Source: an uncultured bacterium (GTDB taxonomy: Bacteria; Planctomycetota; Phycisphaerae; Phycisphaerales; SM1A02). Taken from it: DNA of 5,006 bases. The stretch spans positions 1 to 5,006 of the forward strand of contig CAIPQY010000306.1 of assembly GCA_903867275.1 (NCBI GenBank). Reading direction: 5' to 3'. Under the pieces are notes generated by a model. It was not told where the DNA came from. It was given only the letters and a program-made list of their open reading frames with translations, and made no database searches. The position numbers and the translations under genes are program-made. This document shows positions 1 through 5,006 of this stretch, one piece after another (positions within the stretch are counted from its first letter, which is position 1; every line of letters begins with the position of its first letter).

Positions 1-1
1 A

Positions 2-3000
2 GGCAATCTTGAACAGGTGGTGGAAGCGCGCCCACTCACGCCATCGGCGCTCCAGGCGGCGTGCGCCCTGGCGCAGCGCGCGATGGATCAGGGACAGCCG
101 CGCCAGGCGGTGATCTGGATCGATCAGGCGCTTGCCCACCCATCGCTTGATGATGCGCTGCGCACGTCGTTGCAGCGGGCGCGTGCCTTGCTGGTCGAGC
201 CGCCGGTGGCGCCGAGGAGCGCGCCGACATCCACCAGTCCGGTGCCGTCCACCGCAACGGTGTGGCAGCCGCTGTGGGCGCGCGACCTGCCCACGGCCTG
301 GCTCTCGCGACGCGTCGCCGAGATGGATCCGCAGACCGCACAGCGCATGCGCGATTCGCTGCTGGCCGACGGAACCGCGTTGTCTGCCGCACCCCGATTC
401 GCCGGGGATGCGCTGTTGCTGGCCGACGGCTCGCAGGTGCAGGCCTTCGACAGGTTCAGCGGCAGCGCTCTGTGGAAGGCACAGGCCGGCCTGCCTGGCG
501 ACCGCACGCCGGGCCCACTCGGGGATCTCACCGTGGCGGTGGCGCGCGACGATGCGGTGATCGTGCTGCCGGGCCACGCGCTGCCCGAACAGCGATCGGG
601 TTCGCCGCGCATCCAGGCGCTCGCTCGCGACAACGGCCGCCGGCTCTGGGATGTGCGGCTGGATCTCGAGGCGCGACCGGACTTCGAGGACCTGTTTCCG
701 CACGGCGAGCCCGTGATGGTGGGCGATCTCGTGATCGTGCAGGCGCGCAAGAGCAATGCGCGACTGGAGAGCTCCGCGTGGCTGCTGGCGCTCGATCGCG
801 CCACCGGCGCCATCCGATGGGCGCAGAGTCTGGGCGCTGCGGGTGGCGTGCGGTTGGCGGCCTCGCGACCGCTGGGTTCGCCTGCCGCCATCCAGGACGA
901 CATCGTGGCGGCCACCAGCCTGGGCGTGGTGGCGCGACTCGATGCGATCACCGGCGACATGCGCTGGTTGCGCCGCTGGGCGCCACCTGTTCGCGAGCCG
1001 CGCGGTGGTGCGCCCGCGTGGCAGCTTCCTTCGCCCGTGGCCGATGCCGACATGATCGCCTGGATCGCGCCCGACGCCATCACGCTCGTGACGCTGGATG
1101 CGACGGATGGTCACACGCTGTGGTCGCAGCCCATCGGGGTTGGCACGAACATTGGTGCTGCACGCACGCTGCTGCTCGACGCGGAGCGCCTGTACGCGAT
1201 CGGCGACGATGTGGTGGTCATCGACAGGCAGAATCCATCCCGCGTCGTGTGGCGCCTCTCCGAGCGTCTCTCCGGCAAGGTGTCCGCGATCCGCGGAGAG
1301 GTTTCGCTCGGCACGCTGGCATCGGGTGCGCCTGCGCTGGCGGTGCCGTTGCAGGATCGCGTGCTCATCCTCGATCCCGCCACGGGTGGTGCGCTGGGTG
1401 AACTCGCGATCGAGGGTGGCGGCAACACCGCGCTGCAGGACGGACAGCTGGCCGTCGCTGGCGGCTCGCGACTGTCGCTGGCCATGCCCGCGGACGAGGG
1501 CGAGCAGTTGCTGCGCCAGCGTCTGGCCATGGATCCATCCGATCCACGACGCGGTCTGGCGCTGGTCGAACTTGGTCGCGCGTGGCGTCGCGGCGCGCTG
1601 ATGATCGACGGGGCCACCGCGGCCGACGCAGCCCTTCGTGGCCGAACCGATGCGGAAAGTCAGCAGATTCGCGGCGAGCTGCTGGCGCGACTGCTGGAAC
1701 GAACGCTGCTCGCCGCGCTGCCCGAAGCCGACGCAAACGCGCTGATCGGCTTCGCTCGAACCATGGCGCGCACGCCGGCGCAGCGTGCGGCCGTGCTGCT
1801 GTGCCAGGGCGAGCAGGCGGCGCTCCGCCAGCACATGCCTGAAGCGGTGCAATCCTGGATCGATGTGTGGCAGGATGGTCCGCTCGCCGCGTCGATGGTG
1901 GCCGTGGATGGCGGCTGGCAGGTGAATGCGGGCACGCTGGCATTGATGCGGCTCGCATCGTGCGACGCGGGACGCGCTGCGGGCTTCGATGTCGCCGTGC
2001 AGCGACTCGCCTCCGCACTGCAGGATCCCGCGGCACTGCTCGATTCGCTGCGACAGGCCAGCATGCTTGCGGCCACACCGGCGCAGCGCGAACGCCTGCA
2101 GTCCATCGCGCGTTCCGCTGCGGCCGTGCAGGCCGCGCCGGGTCTGCGCGAAGGCATCGACGCGCTGGTGCAGGGCGAACCGCAGCCGGTGCGCGCGCGC
2201 ATCGGAACCATGGAGTCAAGCGCCCGCACATTGCCCGGCATGCTGGCGCGGCAGTCCATCGAGGCCGAAATCGAACGGCCCGCCGGCAGCGTGCTGCTGG
2301 CGGAACCCACGGCCATCGCGCTGCGTCGCGGTGCCGCGCTCGAGCAGGTGTGGCGCGTCCCGTTCATCGATCGTGAACCGGTCGTGGCAAGCTGGTCGCC
2401 CGCGCTGGTCATCTGGAGCCAGAGTTCGCGCGACAACGGAAGCCTGCTCGCCCTCGACCCCGAAACGGGTGTCACGCGATACCGCATCGATCGCGTGGCC
2501 GATCTCTTCGATCCGCTGCCCGCCGCAGCCGATGCCATGGATCGCTCCGAGTCGCGCGTGATCACCACGTTCCGCGCCGGATCGCAGTGCATCTTCGCGC
2601 GCGGCGATGGACAGATGGTGGCGGTGTCGCTGGCGGGTGACGGCACGCCATCGTGGAAGGCGCGCGTCGATGTGCGCGTTGCCGATCTGGTGGACAGCAA
2701 CGCCTGGGGCGTGGCTCTGGTGGGCATCGTGGGCGCAAGCGATGTCCTGGACGGCGTGCGTCGCATCAGCCTGCGTCATGTCACCGACGGCACGCCCTGG
2801 CTGCAGGGCGACTGGCCGATCGAACTCGGGCAGCCCCGCTGGATCCGCCTGTTGCCACAGGGCCTGTTGCTCGCGGGCGAGGAGGGCATGGCGATGGCGT
2901 CGCTGGCCCCGGAACTTCCGGTGCGATGGCTGCAGCTCGATCGGCGCCTTCGCAACAGCGAAGACGGGTTCGTCGCGTCACCCTGGGTCGTGGTGAAGGA

Positions 3001-3487
3001 TCGTTCCGCCGAATCCCGCGCGGCGGTGGCGCTGGCCGACGGAGCCATCCAGTCGGCCTTCCTGGCACTGCCTTCGGGCGCCGCCACGGATCCGGTGGCC
3101 ACGGTCGAGCGTGTGGGCGACGACCTGATCGCCTTGCGCATGGGTCGCGTGGCGCAGTACGCAATCGATGGCACCCTGATCGGCATGGACGCGGTGTCCG
3201 GGGAGCATCGCTACGACGTGATGTGCACCACCGGTGACAGCGTGGTGGTGGCCGATCTTGGCGACCGCGAGGCGCAGCTTGCCGAGGCGCAGCCGCCCAC
3301 CATCCTGCTGCGCCAGTTCAGCCTGCCGCAGGGTTTGCGCGCCATGGCGCCGCCGCTTGCCATCCGGCTGGGTACCGCGCGCGTCGAGCGTCTGGATGCG
3401 GTGGATGGCTGGGTGCTGGTTGGCTGCGACGACTGCACCTTCGCGGTGCCGGCAGCGGCAAATCGCCCGGCGAAACAGGGGCGTTGA
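2..3487 (+). CDS. Large PQQ-like beta-propeller protein with helical (TPR-like) segments, 5'-truncated by the window
   Basis: The frame is open from the window edge to a TGA at 3485-3487. The first in-frame start-like codon is a GTG at 17, but codons before it (reading G-N-L-E-Q) are in frame and there is no ribosome binding site, so the real start lies upstream. Residues below count from that GTG. Residues 8-60 look like paired amphipathic helices of TPR type, followed by a Pro/Ser/Thr-rich linker (about 62-82). Blades with the PQQ-like/BamB signature (hydrophobic strand, D-x-x-T/S-G, then Trp) follow: VQAFDRFSGSALWKAQ at 141, IQALARDNGRRLWDV at 199, LLALDRATGAIRWAQ at 256, VARLDAITGDMRWL at 305, LVTLDATDGHTLWS at 357, VLILDPATGGALGEL at 449. 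Residues about 485-735 are Ala/Leu/Arg-rich and helical. A second, more diverged propeller half follows (LLALDPETGVTRYRI at 810, to about 1150). The family usually forms extracytoplasmic scaffolds or binding domains; no enzyme site is visible, so PQQ binding should not be assumed. The exact role is unknown. Confidence 0.9.
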   Translation, partial: GNLEQVVEARPLTPSALQAACALAQRAMDQGQPRQAVIWIDQALAHPSLDDALRTSLQRARALLVEPPVAPRSAPTSTSPVPSTATVWQPLWARDLPTAWLSRRVAEMDPQTAQRMRDSLLADGTALSAAPRFAGDALLLADGSQVQAFDRFSGSALWKAQAGLPGDRTPGPLGDLTVAVARDDAVIVLPGHALPEQRSGSPRIQALARDNGRRLWDVRLDLEARPDFEDLFPHGEPVMVGDLVIVQARKSNARLESSAWLLALDRATGAIRWAQSLGAAGGVRLAASRPLGSPAAIQDDIVAATSLGVVARLDAITGDMRWLRRWAPPVREPRGGAPAWQLPSPVADADMIAWIAPDAITLVTLDATDGHTLWSQPIGVGTNIGAARTLLLDAERLYAIGDDVVVIDRQNPSRVVWRLSERLSGKVSAIRGEVSLGTLASGAPALAVPLQDRVLILDPATGGALGELAIEGGGNTALQDGQLAVAGGSRLSLAMPADEGEQLLRQRLAMDPSDPRRGLALVELGRAWRRGALMIDGATAADAALRGRTDAESQQIRGELLARLLERTLLAALPEADANALIGFARTMARTPAQRAAVLLCQGEQAALRQHMPEAVQSWIDVWQDGPLAASMVAVDGGWQVNAGTLALMRLASCDAGRAAGFDVAVQRLASALQDPAALLDSLRQASMLAATPAQRERLQSIARSAAAVQAAPGLREGIDALVQGEPQPVRARIGTMESSARTLPGMLARQSIEAEIERPAGSVLLAEPTAIALRRGAALEQVWRVPFIDREPVVASWSPALVIWSQSSRDNGSLLALDPETGVTRYRIDRVADLFDPLPAAADAMDRSESRVITTFRAGSQCIFARGDGQMVAVSLAGDGTPSWKARVDVRVADLVDSNAWGVALVGIVGASDVLDGVRRISLRHVTDGTPWLQGDWPIELGQPRWIRLLPQGLLLAGEEGMAMASLAPELPVRWLQLDRRLRNSEDGFVASPWVVVKDRSAESRAAVALADGAIQSAFLALPSGAATDPVATVERVGDDLIALRMGRVAQYAIDGTLIGMDAVSGEHRYDVMCTTGDSVVVADLGDREAQLAEAQPPTILLRQFSLPQGLRAMAPPLAIRLGTARVERLDAVDGWVLVGCDDCTFAVPAAANRPAKQGR

Positions 3488-3512
3488 CAAACGGCCCGCC
3501 GCAACGGATAAC
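3484..3512 (+). promoter_or_regulatory. Candidate sigma70-type promoter for the acidic-protein gene
   Basis: A perfect TTGACA lies at 3484-3489, and GATAAC (4 of 6 matches to TATAAT) lies at 3507-3512, with a 17-base spacer. The start of transcription would fall near 3519, giving a leader of about 17 bases before the acidic gene's start codon, with the Shine-Dalgarno site inside it. The -35 box contains the TGA stop codon of the upstream propeller gene, so promoter and gene end overlap. A consensus -35 with ideal spacing is uncommon by chance in DNA this GC-rich, but no experiment supports it, and read-through from the upstream gene is also possible. Confidence 0.45.
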
Positions 3513-3526
3513 CCTGCCTCCACATC

Positions 3527-3530
3527 GGAG
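3527..3530 (+). promoter_or_regulatory. Shine-Dalgarno site of the acidic-protein gene
   Basis: GGAG ends five bases (acccc) before the ATG at 3536. This supports that ATG as the start and supports the Asp/Glu-coding frame as the translated one, which matters because the purine-rich tract downstream is open in several frames. Confidence 0.65.
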
Positions 3531-3535
3531 ACCCC

Positions 3536-3973
3536 ATGCCGAAACTCGATCGCGAAGAACCGTGGCTCCCGCTCGCCCTCCCGAACACCGGAGGCGCCGC
3601 CGTGCTGTCGGCTGGTCCGGACGACGACGAGGATGATGACTTCGATCCGCACGAGGACGACGACGACGATTTCGCCGACGAGGACGAGGCCTTCCCCGAC
3701 GAGGAGCTCGCCGAGCCCAATGCCGACGAGGAAGAAGAGGAAGACGACGACGATTTCCTCGACGACGATGACGACGAGGATGACGAGGTCGAAGACGAAG
3801 AAGAGGAAGAGGAAGAAGAAGAGGACGACGAGGAAGAGGACGAAGACGAAGAGGAAGAGGACGAGGACGAGGACGAAGACGAAGAAGAAGATGAAGAAGA
3901 TGACGGCCTCGACGATGACGAGGACGACGACGAAGACGAGGACGAAGAAGAGGACGAAGAAGAGGAGGACTGA
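3536..3973 (+). CDS. Extremely acidic, Asp/Glu-rich low-complexity small protein (145 aa)
   Basis: This gene is complete: ATG behind a GGAG site, TGA at 3971-3973. The N-terminal 28 residues form a short ordinary-looking head (MPKLDREEPWLPLALPNTGG, then AAVLSAGP) with the only Lys (3) and Arg (6) of the protein. From residue 29 to the end about 99 of 117 residues are Asp or Glu, giving a net charge near -100. The tract is broken only by a few residues, mostly Phe, Leu, Pro, Ala, Asn, Gly, Val and one His (39). Phe-containing breaks (near 36, 46, 53 and 74) lie in the first half; residues 87-122 are unbroken Asp/Glu. The middle is Glu-rich and the flanks more Asp-rich. No signal peptide, membrane segment or Cys is present, so it is probably cytoplasmic and disordered. 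It starts 48 bases after the large propeller gene on the same strand. I do not recognise the family. By analogy with acidic tails elsewhere, it could bind cations or basic proteins, or mimic nucleic acid; this is inference only. Confidence 0.8.
   Translation: MPKLDREEPWLPLALPNTGGAAVLSAGPDDDEDDDFDPHEDDDDDFADEDEAFPDEELAEPNADEEEEEDDDDFLDDDDDEDDEVEDEEEEEEEEEDDEEEDEDEEEEDEDEDEDEEEDEEDDGLDDDEDDDEDEDEEEDEEEED
3620..3970 (+). repeat. GAN-codon low-complexity, purine-rich tract
   Basis: This tract is made almost wholly of GAC, GAT, GAA and GAG codons and gives the top strand a strong purine bias. The longest unbroken purine run I find is 29 bases at 3797-3825. The third codon positions are mixed rather than a pure triplet repeat, so the tract is a degenerate trinucleotide repeat and not a fresh microsatellite expansion. 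Because the period is three, neighbouring frames and the opposite strand are also largely free of stops. Confidence 0.8.
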
Positions 3974-3981
3974 TCCTCCTC
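3962..3981. terminator. Hairpin between convergent genes, candidate bidirectional terminator
   Basis: The arms GAGGAGGA (3962-3969) and TCCTCCTC (3974-3981) pair perfectly over 8 bp around the four-base loop CTGA, which contains the stop codon of the acidic gene. The left arm is made of the last Glu-Glu-Asp codons. Read from the minus strand, the hairpin begins about 18 bases after the stop of the propeller gene at 4000. The plus side is followed by no real T-run, and the minus side only by a mixed pyrimidine stretch, so it is not a textbook intrinsic terminator. Its location between two converging gene ends is the main support. Confidence 0.45.
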
Positions 3982-3999
3982 AATCCGCTCGCTCGAGTC

Positions 4000-5006
4000 T
4001 TACTTTCGTGACGGGCTCGACCCCGTCCGCAGTCGACTGATCCGGCAGTTGTCGGGGCCAGGCCCCGCAAGCAGCGTGCCTTCCGCGTCGGTGCCACGAA
4101 CAATCCACAGGCCTGGAATCAGCTGCAGCGGCGCCATGCCCGGGTCCGGGGGCACTTCCTGCATCACCAGTCGGTCAGGCAGGCTCGCAATGGCGGAGCC
4201 ATCGCTCTGCATCCATGCCGCCACCGAACCGGGAGCCAGCAGCGTCATCGATTCGTTGCGCGGGTTCCACAGCGTCATGCGGCGCAACTCCGGATGAAAC
4301 AGCAGCAGGCCTTGCGGGGTTGCCGCGCGATCGGGACCGCTCGCCACCATCATCTGGTACGCGTTGCGCGTGGTGCCGCGCAGTGAGATGCGCTGACGCA
4401 GCAGAGCCGGCTCGGCCTCGGCACGGTTCATGGTCTGCCCCGCGCGAATCGGCAGGAACGCCAGTTCCAGAACGCCGTCGCGGATGCTCGCCGCGTACAC
4501 ACCGTCGCGCGCCAGCACCGGCATCATCCAGCTCTCGCCCGCGCGTCGCGGCAGTTCCAGGCGCCCCTCGGGTCGTTCCACCACCAGATCGAACTCGGAC
4601 TGGTCCGTGGTGCGTCGACACCACGCCAGTTCACCGCGCGGACCGATGGCCGCGAAGGCGTTCACGTTGGCATCCTTCACCAGCCAGGTCGGTTCCGCAC
4701 CATCCCACGGCGCCAGGCCGATCCAGCGCGAGCCATCGGCCTGTGGCGCTTCCACCAGCACACCTGCGGCGGTTGCCATGCGTCCCAGCAGCATCGGGTC
4801 GCGCTGCGACCACGCGGCACCATCTCCCAGCGCACGCCCCGACACCACCGCCTGCAGCGCGCGCGTTGAAGCGGGCAGCGCCAGCAGGGTGGGCCAGTCC
4901 GCGTTGTTTCGCGATTGCCACGCCATCCGGCCACCATCCGGCGAAACCAGCGGCAGCTGGAAGCCGTCGGTGTCCACCGGTGGAAGCGGATCGATCGAAA
5001 GCTGGA
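4000..5006 (-). CDS. TolB/PD40-like beta-propeller protein, 5'-truncated by the window
   Basis: Read on the minus strand, the frame ends at TAA (plus positions 4000-4002) and stays open to the window edge. A GTG at 4977-4975 opens a 325-residue reading frame, but in-frame codons before it (Q-L-S-I-D-P-L-P-P-V) run on with no visible ribosome binding site, so the true start is outside. Residues count from that GTG. LPLVSPDGGRMAWQS (8-22) matches the PD40/TolB-type blade motif SPDGxxhAa. Similar strand-turn-strand units follow: AFAAIGPRGELAWC (107-120), WMMPVLARDGVYAASIRDG (150-168), GLLLFHPELRRMTLWNP (223-239) and SVAAWMQSDGSAIASLPDR (251-269), ending in a short polar Ser/Arg/Lys tail. This pattern fits a propeller of repeated four-stranded blades. 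Such domains commonly mediate binding in the periplasm or envelope; no catalytic motif is visible. It converges on the acidic gene with a 26-base gap. The specific function is not recognised. Confidence 0.82.
   Translation of the reverse strand, partial: QLSIDPLPPVDTDGFQLPLVSPDGGRMAWQSRNNADWPTLLALPASTRALQAVVSGRALGDGAAWSQRDPMLLGRMATAAGVLVEAPQADGSRWIGLAPWDGAEPTWLVKDANVNAFAAIGPRGELAWCRRTTDQSEFDLVVERPEGRLELPRRAGESWMMPVLARDGVYAASIRDGVLELAFLPIRAGQTMNRAEAEPALLRQRISLRGTTRNAYQMMVASGPDRAATPQGLLLFHPELRRMTLWNPRNESMTLLAPGSVAAWMQSDGSAIASLPDRLVMQEVPPDPGMAPLQLIPGLWIVRGTDAEGTLLAGPGPDNCRISRLRTGSSPSRK

Noticed and set aside
17..19. GTG as the start of the large propeller gene
   Set aside because: In-frame codons continue upstream to the window edge without a stop, no ribosome binding site precedes it, and the following sequence reads as the middle of a helical repeat.
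124..1083. Long minus-strand open frame opposite the first propeller
   Set aside because: Shadow frame caused by high GC; its Ser/Arg/Ala-rich product has no recognisable domain, while the plus frame carries repeated blade motifs.
3620..3970. CRISPR array or tandem satellite
   Set aside because: There are no repeat-spacer units; the periodicity is three bases and is explained by Asp/Glu codons in a translated frame.
3234..4040. Plus-strand open frame with a Lys/Arg/Thr-rich second half
   Set aside because: It is a shifted frame through the large gene and the GAN tract; the period-three composition keeps it open. It has no ribosome binding site, and the acidic frame has one.
4053..4067. GC-rich inverted repeat CGGGGCC-A-GGCCCCG as a terminator
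   Set aside because: It lies inside the minus-strand propeller gene, encoding Gly-Pro-Gly-Pro-type residues, with about 50 bases still to go before the stop and no T-run.
3318..4103. Minus-strand open frame coding an Arg/Pro-rich, histone-tail-like protein
   Set aside because: It is the antisense of the purine-rich tract and of two real genes; its Arg richness follows directly from the composition of the complement. It overlaps the end of the minus-strand propeller gene in another frame.
4975..4977. GTG as the start of the minus-strand propeller gene
   Set aside because: The frame continues upstream to the window edge, no ribosome binding site is seen, and the first blade motif begins only a few residues later, leaving no room for an export signal.

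Overview
The window is GC-rich bacterial DNA, almost fully coding, with three genes. Two run off the window edges and one small gene is complete. No rRNA, tRNA, mobile element, CRISPR array or phage gene is visible. High GC, a very large PQQ-like/BamB-type beta-propeller protein with embedded helical (TPR-like) segments, a second TolB/PD40-type propeller protein, and an extremely acidic small protein together suggest a planctomycete-type bacterium, possibly of the Phycisphaerae. This is an inference from gene style only; there is no phylogenetic marker in the window.

Layout: (1) Positions 2-3487, plus strand, hold the 3' part of a large gene. Its product has a helical-repeat end, a Pro/Ser/Thr-rich linker, a first run of PQQ-like propeller blades, a long helical middle and a second propeller-like half. 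(2) Positions 3488-3535 are a 48-base gap with a good sigma70-like promoter candidate, whose -35 box overlaps the stop codon of gene 1, and a Shine-Dalgarno site. (3) Positions 3536-3973, plus strand, are a complete 145-residue gene. Its product is about 70% Asp+Glu, and residues 29-145 are about 85% Asp+Glu. (4) Positions 3962-3981 form a perfect 8-bp hairpin whose loop holds the stop codon of the acidic gene. It lies between convergent genes and could act as a terminator in both directions. (5) Positions 4000-5006, minus strand, hold the 3' part of a gene for a TolB/PD40-like propeller protein that begins outside the window.

The two propeller proteins are probably exported and may act as scaffolds or binding proteins, but their signal peptides, if any, lie outside the window. 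The acidic gene sits in the same direction behind the large propeller gene and may be read both from upstream and from its own promoter. Nothing in the sequence proves that the three products act together. The best candidate for something little described is the acidic protein with its overlapping regulatory structures.
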